Virus record (IMG/VR): IMGVR_UViG_3300048672_000535
Coordinates: 1 to 34,816 of that record
DNA: 34,816 bases
Source of the DNA: a virus
Direction: 5' to 3' (one strand)
Below, piece after piece: positions 8,227-15,393 of this stretch (position 1 is its first letter; the number at the start of each line of letters is the position of its first letter). The position numbers and the translations under genes were made by a program. The notes under the pieces were generated by a model that worked only from the letters and a program-made list of their open reading frames with translations, did no database searches and was not told the origin of the DNA.

Positions 8227-8398
8227 TGCTCCATTTCGAAAACAAATCTGCGAAGAAATACCAGATGATCATGACAATAAAACATGTCACGTTCATTGGG
8301 AAGTCCCACCAGCGATCACCTTGATAGAAGTCTTTGGTATTGAACCAAATAACACAGACACAAGCCCAAACAAGCAAGATAAAAAGCACAGCGATCAT
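8204..8398 (-). CDS. Small membrane protein, 64 aa
   Basis: Start chosen at the ATG preceded by AAGG. Two hydrophobic helices (residues 1-18 and 36-52) with a Trp-rich loop, QGDRWWDFP. The end overlaps the next gene by 23 nt. Confidence 0.6.
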   Translation of the reverse strand: MIAVLFILLVWACVCVIWFNTKDFYQGDRWWDFPMNVTCFIVMIIWYFFADLFSKWSNENDRTK

Positions 8399-8405
8399 TT
8401 TTGCC

Positions 8406-8642
8406 TTAGAAGTAACCAGCAACAGCACCTAGAGGTGCAACAAACACACCAATGCCACGAATGATCAATTCAACTGCGACTGAGTTGAGATCCTGACCAA
8501 ACATACCAACAATCTTGATGATGTTGGAAATGTAGCCATAAATCGCCGCGATGACACAAGAAACCCACAAAAGAATACCAACAACGGTTGCGGGGAATAC
8601 GATTTTGAACATGATATAGAAGGTTGTTACATCGGACAACAT
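8406..8642 (-). CDS. Small membrane protein, 78 aa
   Basis: Two long hydrophobic stretches, residues 14-35 and 58-76, joined by SNIIKIVGMFGQ. It is the first gene after a promoter. The tandem of three membrane proteins suggests an envelope function such as superinfection exclusion, but this is inference. Confidence 0.6.
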   Translation of the reverse strand: MLSDVTTFYIMFKIVFPATVVGILLWVSCVIAAIYGYISNIIKIVGMFGQDLNSVAVELIIRGIGVFVAPLGAVAGYF

Positions 8643-8657
8643 TTGTCCGATGTTTAT

Positions 8658-8682
8658 ATTATACCACAGAACTCAATAAAAG
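8658..8682 (-). promoter_or_regulatory. Promoter, CTTTTATT box plus extended -10
   Basis: Minus strand ACTTTTATTGAG, spacer, GTGGTATAAT, followed 15 nt later by the ATG of the membrane-protein operon. Confidence 0.75.
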
Positions 8683-8904
8683 TCACACCTCTGGTTTATT
8701 CTTTTCTCGTTTCTTAGCCATTTCAGCCAAGTGGCGCTGTTGAGTATCCCATGCATCAATGAACATGCGCTTAACATGCCCGCGCATGTGAGGATCCACA
8801 TAAGTGGCCAGAAGTGCTTTGACGGTGTTTGGCATCTTCCATGTTGGACCGGTCACACGGGCTTTGCGTGGAGTCTGAGAATCACCTTTTTGTTTTGCTT
8901 GCAT
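8683..8904 (-). CDS. Small basic protein, 73 aa
   Basis: Lys/Arg-rich at both ends, with a helical middle (NTVKALLATYVDPHMRGHVKR, of which VDPHMRGHVKR is distinctive). May bind nucleic acid. Its stop abuts the promoter for the next operon. Confidence 0.6.
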   Translation of the reverse strand: MQAKQKGDSQTPRKARVTGPTWKMPNTVKALLATYVDPHMRGHVKRMFIDAWDTQQRHLAEMAKKREKNKPEV

Positions 8905-8936
8905 TTTATTTCCTTTAGTTTACTAATGTTGCTCTG

Positions 8937-9275
8937 TTAAAAATCTGGCTGAACCCATGGTGTGTTCATATACCATTCAATCATCTTTTCGATACACTCG
9001 TTCAATTTCTTGAAACGTTCATCATCATCAAAAATACCATCTCCATGAACTCGATCGGTAGAAAAGATAGTATGCCCAACATCCGGAACATCTATCCTCA
9101 ACGAACCGTGCCGCAATCGGATGTAAGCACACTGAGTGCCTTTCTGATCATAGACATCATATTGTTCAGGACATGCGTAGCAAGTTCTTTCCAATCGATA
9201 CCCATGAATATACACTTCCACTTTCCGGAAGTGTTCTACCTTCTCATCACTGAAAACTGTTACATCACTTGACAT
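8937..9275 (-). CDS. Hypothetical protein, 112 aa
   Basis: Contains YACPEQYDVYD and CAYIRLRHGSLRI, a beta-rich middle and an aromatic C-terminus. Its start overlaps the end of the SPFH gene by 11 nt. Not recognised. Confidence 0.6.
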   Translation of the reverse strand: MSSDVTVFSDEKVEHFRKVEVYIHGYRLERTCYACPEQYDVYDQKGTQCAYIRLRHGSLRIDVPDVGHTIFSTDRVHGDGIFDDDERFKKLNECIEKMIEWYMNTPWVQPDF

Positions 9276-10071
9276 TCACAATACCTTTAAAGTCGTATGG
9301 GATAACAACTGACTGCACTTTTCCTGCCTTCACACCTTCAGCGATCATAGTCAATGCCTGAGCATTCATGTAAGCGATAGACTGACCAGCGTTTGATGTC
9401 AACATTTGCATGCGCCGTGCTTCTGCTTCAGCAATCTTAATTTCATTCTCTTTTACCTTCAGTGCATTTTGAGATGCAACCAGATCAGTAGCAGATTGCA
9501 AAATAGCAGAGTTGGGGAGAATGTTACGGACTTGGACTACGTTCAGAGTCAGAGCAGAATCCAACTTCTCAGTCTTCAATTGCTCGGTGACAACATGTCG
9601 GATTTCTTCTTCAATCTTCTGTCGATTGTCTGCTGCTTGCAGGTTAGTGTAATTGCGCACAACCTTATAAGCTGCGTTGTTAACCAAAGTCGACATGTAA
9701 TTGTACATCAGCAACATATCACCATCTTGCTCCGTAGCGTGGAAAGACTTGGACTTTGTGCTATACAACTCTGCAACAGATGATGGATTGATGGCATAGA
9801 CAACGGTAATATCGAAGTCAGCCAAAGCAGTGTTCTCAGATGTCATTGGAGTTTTATTCTCCAAATTGATAGCGATATCCTTCACAGGGAAAATCATCAC
9901 GCCACCCACTACAGTTTGATTCCACGTGCCTGGCATCAGCTCGCCACCTTGGATCTCTTTACTGGCGTTGATCCGAACACCAACCGAGCCGGTTTCAATC
10001 CGAGTCATGCAACCAGTCATCATAACAGTAGCAAGAGCGATAGCAGAAATTTTGAAAATAGATTTGATCAT
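9265..10071 (-). CDS. SPFH/Band-7 domain lipoprotein
   Basis: 268 residues from the ATG preceded by GGAG. Signal peptide KSIFKISAIALATVMMTGC ends in a lipobox (TGC), so Cys 21 would be lipidated. Next comes a prohibitin-type domain (TGSVGVRI near 29, then DFDITVVYAI near 92), and a helical C-terminal part LKVKENEIKIAEAEARRM. Homologues form large membrane rings that govern protease or envelope quality control; T4-like phages encode versions of unknown role. Likely anchored in the host envelope. It heads an operon with the 112-aa gene. Confidence 0.85.
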   Translation of the reverse strand: MIKSIFKISAIALATVMMTGCMTRIETGSVGVRINASKEIQGGELMPGTWNQTVVGGVMIFPVKDIAINLENKTPMTSENTALADFDITVVYAINPSSVAELYSTKSKSFHATEQDGDMLLMYNYMSTLVNNAAYKVVRNYTNLQAADNRQKIEEEIRHVVTEQLKTEKLDSALTLNVVQVRNILPNSAILQSATDLVASQNALKVKENEIKIAEAEARRMQMLTSNAGQSIAYMNAQALTMIAEGVKAGKVQSVVIPYDFKGIVNVK

Positions 10072-10083
10072 GAAAAACTCCAA

Positions 10084-10260
10084 TTAGAACAGAATAACGA
10101 ATACGGACAACAGGAAAATAGCCAGAGACAAGAAGATGATTCCCTTGAAAGCACCTTTCACATAAGAGGACTTTTCTTCCGGAGAAGAGAAGCTATAGAA
10201 GCTATAGAACAGATAAAGAAGAGCAGCAAGTAAAACAGGGGCAAAGAAAAGTTTGATCAT
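10084..10260 (-). CDS. Small membrane protein, 58 aa
   Basis: Two hydrophobic helices (residues 5-24 and 38-57) around a short polar loop FSSPEEKSSYVKG. ATG overlaps the preceding stop as ATGA and the gene precedes the SPFH lipoprotein by 12 nt, so it may belong to the same complex. Confidence 0.65.
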   Translation of the reverse strand: MIKLFFAPVLLAALLYLFYSFYSFSSPEEKSSYVKGAFKGIIFLSLAIFLLSVFVILF

Positions 10261-10586
10261 TTTAGTCCAGACATATGTTTTTGAATCTTGCTTTTTACTT
10301 CAGTAATAGCTTCAGATTGTGTAATCTTTGTTTCTTTAGACCGAAGAAGACTATTGATATAAACGATAGTGTTGCTTTTCGTGATTTCTTCATTTGTCCC
10401 ACGAATATACCATCGCCGCCAGTCATGCATATGCGACCACGGTTTGTACTCTATCATATCAGATTCAATTAAGTCCATCACAAAGATGGAATACAGGCGG
10501 ATGTGCGGTTCTGCAAGGATGAGACCTAGTGTGAACAGTGGTCGTTTGACATAGTACCAAATACTACGACCCATAAACTTAAGCAT
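10257..10586 (-). CDS. Hypothetical protein, 109 aa
   Basis: Begins with a partly hydrophobic segment (WYYVKRPLFTLGLILAEPH) and ends basic and helical (SEAITEVKSKIQKHM). Perhaps a peripheral membrane protein. Overlaps neighbours by 4-8 nt. Confidence 0.6.
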   Translation of the reverse strand: MLKFMGRSIWYYVKRPLFTLGLILAEPHIRLYSIFVMDLIESDMIEYKPWSHMHDWRRWYIRGTNEEITKSNTIVYINSLLRSKETKITQSEAITEVKSKIQKHMSGLK

Positions 10587-10824
10587 TTTTACGAACTTTC
10601 AAAAATTTGAAGAAACTATAGAGAATCGGGCCAATAATCAAAACTGTCACAGAATAGAAACCAAATATTGCAATAGCAAAACCGATTGCAAATATACTCA
10701 ACCCCAAGGAAATTCCTGCTAAAGAAAGAATAGTCAGTTTCGCTATCAGTGACTCAACATCTGAATACTCTGAAGACCAGTTATTGGAAGCTTCATCAAG
10801 ATATGTAAAGAACTGTTTGATCAT
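10579..10824 (-). CDS. Membrane protein, 81 aa
   Basis: Polar N-terminal 30 residues, then two closely spaced hydrophobic helices (SLAGISLGLSIFAIGFAIA and YSVTVLIIGPILYSFF) and a basic tail. ATGA overlap with the cell-wall hydrolase gene implies coupling. Holin-like topology is possible but unproven. Confidence 0.6.
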   Translation of the reverse strand: MIKQFFTYLDEASNNWSSEYSDVESLIAKLTILSLAGISLGLSIFAIGFAIAIFGFYSVTVLIIGPILYSFFKFLKVRKNA

Positions 10825-11444
10825 ACCTTCAAATCATCCTTGTAAAAAATATGTTGGCCGACCTTCATGATTTTCTTTGAATCACAAGCCCACTTTGGCT
10901 GACGAATCCAATCAGTGTGATAGAAGGTAGCAGCATCCAGGCCTTTGATGCGCACACCATTTTCAACATCTGCTACTGCCTTCAGTGTCTTTGTCCAGAG
11001 TTCGCCAGTTGGTTTCTCTTGACGTTTCTTTTTCTCGAGAGTCCAAGAGAACTGTGCCTTCTGATAAACAACTGCACAGACATCAGATTTCCAACGAGTT
11101 GGGTGTTGTACACGATTCAACGTAGCCTGAGCCACAGCAATCTTACCTACATGAGATTCAATTCCCGCCTCAAAGAACACATTTCGAGCGAGACATTCAC
11201 GTTCCTTCTGAGTCAGTTTAACCTTTTTCTTAGTATTGATCAACTGAATATCAGTGGGACGTTTGACTTGTTTCTTCTCCTTGAGCTGCCGAACTTCAGA
11301 CTCAAGTTCTTTGATTCTACCAGAGACTTCATTCAGATTATTCTCTGTCTGTTTTTGATTGACAGACACCTGAATTAGTAATCCAGCAGTCACCAAGCCA
11401 AGAAGCACTGTGGCAATAAGAGGTGTTGATGTGTTTTCGTTCAT
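10821..11444 (-). CDS. Cell-wall hydrolase, SleB-like, membrane-anchored
   Basis: 207 residues. A single N-terminal membrane segment (residues 8-26) and a coiled coil (residues 30-58) precede a Hydrolase_2/SleB-like domain: ECLARNVFFEAGIESHVGK near 82, AVAQATLNRV near 101, and FYHTDWIRQPKW near 171. The Glu of FFEAG is the expected catalytic acid. The enzyme should cut peptidoglycan glycan strands, acting from the inner membrane on the periplasmic side. The ATG starts six bases after a -10 box. A lysis or spanin-like helper role is inferred. Confidence 0.8.
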   Translation of the reverse strand: MNENTSTPLIATVLLGLVTAGLLIQVSVNQKQTENNLNEVSGRIKELESEVRQLKEKKQVKRPTDIQLINTKKKVKLTQKERECLARNVFFEAGIESHVGKIAVAQATLNRVQHPTRWKSDVCAVVYQKAQFSWTLEKKKRQEKPTGELWTKTLKAVADVENGVRIKGLDAATFYHTDWIRQPKWACDSKKIMKVGQHIFYKDDLKV

Positions 11445-11450
11445 GTGTCT

Positions 11451-11475
11451 ATTATATCACAAATCTTGCAGACGT
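11451..11475 (-). promoter_or_regulatory. Promoter core, weak upstream box
   Basis: GTGATATAAT on the minus strand, overlapping the last codons of the HD gene. The CTTTTATT box is replaced by coding sequence. The hydrolase ATG lies six bases downstream of TATAAT. Confidence 0.6.
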
Positions 11476-11906
11476 GACTCAATTTCATAGAAAAAGATTT
11501 GATACTTTGCCATTCTTTCAAAATCTTTTTGGGTCACACCCTTCAGTCGGCGGATGTCAGAGTTATGACGCAAATCGCACTTCTTGACCTTCATAGCGTC
11601 CACAGAACTAAAGACACCTTCTTTGTACTCTTCCAGAGTCTGCCCTGGAAGTTTTGTCAGAAGTTTGAGAGCATCAATAATGCGAGGAGTCATACCTGAC
11701 TCAATCAGATCTTTCCATGTCGTTTTGGTATCTTCCACAACATCATGCAGCACAGCAATACATTGAAGTTCCTCATCATCTTCTTTGAGAAAGGAAGTCA
11801 CGCGCAGTGGGTGAAAAATGTAAGGTTTACCACCTTTGTCAAATTGACCTGCATGAGCGTTAGTTGCAATCAGAATTGCAGTGGAGAGCAGTTCACCTTT
11901 TTTCAT
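11457..11906 (-). CDS. HD-domain phosphohydrolase (SpoT/MESH1-like)
   Basis: 149 residues from the ATG preceded by AAGGA; an in-frame ATG six codons earlier sits six bases after the promoter and would give a leaderless form. Motifs: AHAGQFDKGGKPYIFHPLRV near 18-36 (first metal His), VLHDVVEDT near 53-61 (the HD pair and ED), and KKCDLRHNSDI near 113 (last Asp). This order matches the (p)ppGpp hydrolase branch of the HD family. A phage enzyme that removes alarmone or a related nucleotide during infection is a reasonable inference. Confidence 0.8.
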   Translation of the reverse strand: MKKGELLSTAILIATNAHAGQFDKGGKPYIFHPLRVTSFLKEDDEELQCIAVLHDVVEDTKTTWKDLIESGMTPRIIDALKLLTKLPGQTLEEYKEGVFSSVDAMKVKKCDLRHNSDIRRLKGVTQKDFERMAKYQIFFYEIESRLQDL

Positions 11907-11930
11907 AATGCATCCTTTGTCCATGTGTCT

Positions 11931-11954
11931 ATTATATCACAAGAATGAATAAAA
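11931..11954 (-). promoter_or_regulatory. Promoter, CTTTTATT box plus extended -10
   Basis: Minus strand GCTTTTATTC, spacer, GTGATATAAT, then ATG after six bases. Confidence 0.75.
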
Positions 11955-11967
11955 GCTCAATTTGAAA

Positions 11968-12111
11968 TCAATCTGGGCCTGCTTCATAAGCACCACAAAT
12001 CAAGCAACGGTTCATAGTTCGAGACATCATCTTGGATGAATCTGTCTTGTCCCACTTATGACCATGGAACAACCAGCACTTAAATCTTGTCCACCGTGTA
12101 GGTTCAGTCAT
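11968..12111 (-). CDS. Small zinc-binding protein, 47 aa
   Basis: Starts MTEPTRWTRFKCWLFHGHKW and ends with RCLICGAYEAGPD. A CxxC pair plus the earlier Cys/His (KCWLFHGH) could bind one zinc. It starts within a few bases of the preceding stop. Last gene before a promoter. Confidence 0.65.
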   Translation of the reverse strand: MTEPTRWTRFKCWLFHGHKWDKTDSSKMMSRTMNRCLICGAYEAGPD

Positions 12112-12112
12112 T

Positions 12113-12271
12113 TCAAATATCCCGTTTGCGTTGGGCCTGTTGACGTTGAAAGTCTTTCTTCTTTTCATTCCGGGAATATTGCTCACCCTCTTTGCGAGGT
12201 TTTTCACGGAATGTTTTGCTTGATACACGAGTAGGAGTGAAGTCAGAGTACTCGGAGTCAGATTTGCGCAT
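12113..12271 (-). CDS. Small highly charged protein, 52 aa
   Basis: Product starts MRKSDSEYSDFTPTRV and is rich in Arg, Lys and Gln (KKKDFQRQQAQRKRD), probably disordered or RNA-binding. It lies 8 nt after the preceding gene and 1 nt before the next ATG region. Confidence 0.6.
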   Translation of the reverse strand: MRKSDSEYSDFTPTRVSSKTFREKPRKEGEQYSRNEKKKDFQRQQAQRKRDI

Positions 12272-12279
12272 GATAGAAA

Positions 12280-12480
12280 TTAGTAGGTCCAAAGGGTTAG
12301 TGAAAGAGTTGCTTCATCGAGTGAAGTCCAATTGCCAGCACACCAGATATAAGGTGGTTCAGGTGTCTGGTGTGTACAGAATGGATTGTATTCTCCGATC
12401 CAGTATTCTTGTGAGTCGGGCGAGAACAGAAGCGCGTAGCAAGGATCTGTCTCGTGATGTTTGATGATCTGAGAAGTCAT
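12280..12480 (-). CDS. Hypothetical protein, 66 aa
   Basis: Trp/Tyr-rich beta protein (YWIGEYNPF, YIWCAGNWTS). ATG overlaps the stop of the upstream gene. Not recognised. Confidence 0.65.
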   Translation of the reverse strand: MTSQIIKHHETDPCYALLFSPDSQEYWIGEYNPFCTHQTPEPPYIWCAGNWTSLDEATLSLTLWTY

Positions 12481-12677
12481 AGAGGGAATAAGTCCAGTTG
12501 AACGGTGTCGCGAGATTTGATCTCATCAAGATGAAATCTCAATGCATCTTTAGTAGTAGGAAACCCGGCGCGGATGTAGTCACCAAATTCTTCTTTCCAC
12601 TCTTTGTAAGATACATACCAATCATATCCAGCCTCTTTGTACTGACGTTGTTGGCATTCGGTGAAAGGTTTGATCAT
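12477..12677 (-). CDS. Hypothetical protein, 66 aa
   Basis: Contains YKEAGYDWYVSYKEWKEEFG and a predicted helix FPTTKDALRFHLDEI. Coupled by ATGA to both neighbours. Not recognised. Confidence 0.65.
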   Translation of the reverse strand: MIKPFTECQQRQYKEAGYDWYVSYKEWKEEFGDYIRAGFPTTKDALRFHLDEIKSRDTVQLDLFPL

Positions 12678-12724
12678 ACCATCACCTCAAAAGACTTAAC
12701 GCTAGCCATTGTAAATTTAGCCAT
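12674..12724 (-). CDS. Mini-protein or leader peptide, 16 aa
   Basis: MAKFTMASVKSFEVMV, preceded by AGGTGA at good spacing and overlapping the next ATG as ATGA. It may serve mainly to couple translation of the operon. Confidence 0.4.
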   Translation of the reverse strand: MAKFTMASVKSFEVMV

Positions 12725-12753
12725 TTGATCACCTGTTGTGTTTCGATGTGTTT

Positions 12754-12778
12754 ATTATAACACAACACAGAATAAAAG
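12754..12778 (-). promoter_or_regulatory. Promoter, CTTTTATT box plus extended -10
   Basis: Minus strand GCTTTTATTC, spacer, GTGTTATAAT. First ATG is 29 nt on, with a ribosome site. Confidence 0.75.
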
Positions 12779-12779
12779 C

Positions 12780-12980
12780 TTACTTTACTTTACCTTCTTC
12801 AATCATCTTTAGTGAAGTAATTTGAGGGAACTGGTGATCTCGGTAAGGGGAATGACGATTCTTACGCTTGATGTCTCGAGCTAAAGCGGCTGCTTCAATC
12901 ACCAACTTGTAGCGATTGCCGGATTGCTCCACACATTTTTCAAGATCAACAGTTGGGCCACGGCTTTCGGAAATACTCAT
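12780..12980 (-). CDS. RNA polymerase omega subunit-like protein
   Basis: 66 residues. The core DLEKCVEQSGNRYKLVIEAAALARDI matches the omega (RpoZ) signature V-x-x-x-x-x-x-x-x-NR(F/Y)-x-LV-x-x-AA-x-RAR, and the end ITSLKMIEEGKV matches the omega C-terminal helix (A-L-x-E-I-x-x-G). Host omega is 80-90 residues, so this is a compact version. It could replace host omega in polymerase during infection, or help phage sigma or AsiA-like factors. Assignment rests on pattern only. Confidence 0.7.
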   Translation of the reverse strand: MSISESRGPTVDLEKCVEQSGNRYKLVIEAAALARDIKRKNRHSPYRDHQFPQITSLKMIEEGKVK

Positions 12981-13033
12981 TTGTTCACCATTTCAGTTTT
13001 AAATTTGCACATAAGATATTTTACACACATAGG

Positions 13034-13324
13034 TCAGTCATCATCAGAACTAAGCAAGTCAAGATACTGACTGATCTTCTCTAGTTCCTCTGCTGATTGT
13101 TCATGCAGAGTCTTCACACCAAAGTATTTTCTTGGATTGCCACACAACATACAATTAGAGTTGCCGCAATTTACATACCATGCTCTATCAGAGAATTTGT
13201 TAGTAAGAGGAGGTGGTTCAAACCAATATGTAACTTTAGTAGCAATTTTGTGGCGTTTGATACCCTTTGATTTGGTCTTGGATATTCGCTTAGAACGGCT
13301 TAGCTTCGTTTCTGGATCACTCAT
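13034..13324 (-). CDS. Small zinc-binding basic protein, 96 aa
   Basis: Very basic N-terminus (SRSKRISKTKSKGIKRHKI), then WYVNCGNSNCMLCGNPRKYFG, where C-x4-C-x2-C and GNPRK recall a widespread family of small phage/bacterial proteins, and an acidic tail. Immediately upstream of the suppressor tRNA in genome order, but downstream of it in transcription. Confidence 0.65.
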   Translation of the reverse strand: MSDPETKLSRSKRISKTKSKGIKRHKIATKVTYWFEPPPLTNKFSDRAWYVNCGNSNCMLCGNPRKYFGVKTLHEQSAEELEKISQYLDLLSSDDD

Positions 13325-13362
13325 CTATATCACCTAATTGGTTAACAGATCATCTATATTAG

Positions 13363-13453
13363 TGGAGGAAGGCATCGGAGTCGAACCGAATCCCCGTCAA
13401 GGGACAATGGGATTTAGAGTCCCTTCCAGCATCGCCTGTCTGGTTTACCTTCC
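13363..13453 (-). tRNA. Amber suppressor tRNA-Ser(CUA)
   Basis: Acceptor GGAAGGT pairs with GCCTTCC, U73, encoded CCA. D-stem CCAG/CTGG. The anticodon loop is CTCTAAA, giving anticodon CUA. The variable arm is long (TCCC...GGGA), so it is class II, and the T-loop TTCGACT is canonical. The phage's own tRNA-Ser genes (GGA, UGA, GCU) share U73, GG-start acceptors and a very similar D-arm, whereas its Leu and Tyr class II tRNAs have A73. It should therefore be charged with Ser and read UAG. It stands alone, away from the main array. Confidence 0.9.
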
Positions 13454-13457
13454 ATTA

Positions 13458-13507
13458 GAGAATTCTAACACTAAAGCACAATGAAGTACACTGGTGTTAG
13501 AATTCTC
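13458..13507 (-). other. 14-bp perfect hairpin just upstream of the suppressor tRNA
   Basis: GAGAATTCTAACAC and its exact complement flank a 22-nt loop. It begins 5 nt before the tRNA 5' end in transcription order. It may guide processing of the tRNA precursor. Confidence 0.6.
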
Positions 13508-13847
13508 CGATTTACTTACGACAGCCTGTGGTACACAAACGAAGTGGACTCCACTTCATAAACCATACTCAGGATTTGAAGACCTTTAAATTGCCTTCAG
13601 CCTTTCGACCTTCACCGGCTAAACTTTGTTCTTTGACCAATTGATCGTTGAACTTTATACTTTAAAAGTTGACCTTTAAGCTTTGATCTTTGAATTGCCA
13701 CAAGGGACTTTCCATTGATTGTTTTGCATTAAACAGTGCAAATTACTTTTATAAAGTATGTGATCTATGTTTTGATTCTTTAGATCAGAGAATGGCCCTT
13801 CTGTCTGTGTTCGTCGTAGTAAATCAGAGAATATGTTTATATATGCA
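13508..13847 (-). other. 340-nt non-coding leader region with small hairpins
   Basis: No frame of useful length, even with TAG as sense. There are several short inverted repeats: GAAGTGGA/TCCACTTC, TTTGCA/TGCAAA and TGATCT/AGATCA, and repeated CTTTGA words. It separates the 211-aa gene from the suppressor tRNA and could be a regulatory or structured RNA. Confidence 0.4.
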
Positions 13848-14483
13848 TCAGACTTCGATCAGTGTTCGCGCATTGCTTTCACTCAACAGGAAGTCAAGTT
13901 CTGTGTCAACCTGAGAAATTTCCTCAGTCAGTTCTTCAATCTTCTCTGCGATCTTCAGTGGATCCAACAGAGATGCTTCCTTGGCTTCACGTTGTGGCTT
14001 TGCAACCATGTCGAACGTAGAAGCATCTATCTTTGATTTGTCACTGCCGTAGATGGTAGCCAGATTCTGTTCGATCTGAGTCTCCAACTTGTCATTCTGT
14101 TGCTTGACGATGCTGTTGGCTTGGATCAACTGACGTTGCATCTGAGTCTTCAACTGTTCTTTCAACTGAATGGACTTCTTCAATTCAATAGCCACGGCTA
14201 CAGTCATGATCTTGTTACCGAGAGTGATCTCGGTAGTAGCATTGGAAGCAACGATAGCTGCCTTAAGTTTGGCACGAGTCGCAATTTCGTTCTGAATTTT
14301 ATCCAGAGCGGATTGCATTTTAGCAGATGCCTGGAATGGGGTCTCATTCCCAGTCAACATCTTTGCTTTGTCACCCTTACCAGCAACGGTGCCAACGAAG
14401 ACACTCTCGGTGATAAGACGAGCAACGCGGTCGTCAATACGCTTCAGTTCAGCCAAAGCACGAGTAATAGAGATAGTAGTCAT
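13848..14483 (-). CDS. Coiled-coil phage protein, 211 aa
   Basis: Start chosen at MTTISITRALAEL, preceded by AAGGTGA. The N-terminus ITRALAELKRIDDRVARLI and most of the rest are predicted helix, with a Gln-rich coiled coil near residues 100-140 and another near 170-200. The middle TLGNKIMTVAVAIELKKSI is conserved-looking. I do not know the function. It is last before the long non-coding leader. Confidence 0.7.
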   Translation of the reverse strand: MTTISITRALAELKRIDDRVARLITESVFVGTVAGKGDKAKMLTGNETPFQASAKMQSALDKIQNEIATRAKLKAAIVASNATTEITLGNKIMTVAVAIELKKSIQLKEQLKTQMQRQLIQANSIVKQQNDKLETQIEQNLATIYGSDKSKIDASTFDMVAKPQREAKEASLLDPLKIAEKIEELTEEISQVDTELDFLLSESNARTLIEV

Positions 14484-14540
14484 ATTCAATTCACCTTTCA
14501 TTCTTTAATCAAAATCAAAAATTCTTCATTCATTTGTCAA

Positions 14541-15206
14541 TTATACATCAGTGTAGTGTGAAGTAAACACTTCTTTTTCAATATCCAACAAATTCATATC
14601 TGAAGGAAACTCATACCGGTCGTAGTGATCTCGGTTAGTTTTTCCTACTGGCATGACATTCATAGCAATGACAATACGGCAATTAGAACGATTGGGAGCA
14701 GTGTAGTGCTGCAACCAACCCGGAAACACATGTGCCGTACCTTCATCGAAAGGCATTGTCACAGATGGTTCTACATACGGCTGCACCATTGCACTGTACT
14801 TGGGTTCCATTTGCCACATAGAAGCAAGAGGGTTCATGAACGTCGTCCCATCTGTGGCTGAATCTGCATGAATATACATAGCAGAACCGAGGAATGCATT
14901 CTTATGGCAGTGCAAGTGATGATACGCTCCAAACTCTTGCTTTGTTGCCCACATACTGGTGATGATAAAATCTGGATGATATCCCATCTTAAACATCATC
15001 TGCCAGACATTCTTGCGCATGAAATCCGTAATTGCTTTGAACTTTGGATTCTTGTGCAAGTTTGCATCTGTGATCAAAAGACCATTCTTCTTCCCGGAAG
15101 TGATATAGTTCCTGTCATTCATCAACCATCCGATGACATGAGACTTCTCTTCTTGGAAGTTTGTCATCTCTTTAGTGAGAATAGGTGTACTGAAAAATTC
15201 TTGCAT
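14541..15206 (-). CDS. 2OG-Fe(II) oxygenase-like protein (2OG-FeII_Oxy_5 type)
   Basis: 221 residues. Candidate metal ligands are in YHHLHCHKN near residue 97 and WLQHYTAPN near 168; the Arg expected to bind 2-oxoglutarate is in RIVIAMNVMPVG near 180. FPGWLQHYTAP followed by R-x-V-x-A-x-N is typical of the phage 2OG-FeII_Oxy_5 family. Substrate unknown; such enzymes hydroxylate proteins or nucleic acids. The gene starts directly after a broken tRNA 3' half. Confidence 0.75.
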   Translation of the reverse strand: MQEFFSTPILTKEMTNFQEEKSHVIGWLMNDRNYITSGKKNGLLITDANLHKNPKFKAITDFMRKNVWQMMFKMGYHPDFIITSMWATKQEFGAYHHLHCHKNAFLGSAMYIHADSATDGTTFMNPLASMWQMEPKYSAMVQPYVEPSVTMPFDEGTAHVFPGWLQHYTAPNRSNCRIVIAMNVMPVGKTNRDHYDRYEFPSDMNLLDIEKEVFTSHYTDV

Positions 15207-15214
15207 GTTTTATT

Positions 15215-15242
15215 TGGTGCGACGTGTTGGACTCGAACCAAT
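15215..15242 (-). pseudogene. 3' half of a split tRNA gene (element A)
   Basis: Holds the T-arm (TTCGAGT loop), acceptor strand ACGTCGC, A73 and CCA. Its acceptor is an exact complement of GCGACGT at the other end of the 956-bp insert, so both halves come from one tRNA gene. Confidence 0.75.
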
Positions 15243-15247
15243 AGTTA

Positions 15248-15272
15248 ATTATAACATCATTGTCATAAGAAA
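15248..15272 (-). promoter_or_regulatory. Possible promoter core at the element edge
   Basis: Minus strand GATGTTATAAT is an extended -10. It could drive the oxygenase gene now that the insert separates it from its former operon. No CTTTTATT box. Confidence 0.35.
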
Positions 15273-15296
15273 TAAACCTTTTCAAAGTGCATTTCT

Positions 15297-15304
15297 TATA
15301 AATA
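15297..15304 (+). promoter_or_regulatory. T4-type late promoter (TATAAATA) for HEG2
   Basis: Perfect octamer 90 nt before HEG2. A GATCATTA hairpin lies between it and the gene. Confidence 0.7.
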
Positions 15305-15393
15305 GATGGTTAGATCATTACTGGTAATAATGATCAACACAGTAAGGTAACAACCGTGCTGTCCCATCATTAGTATATATCAAGGTAACAATC

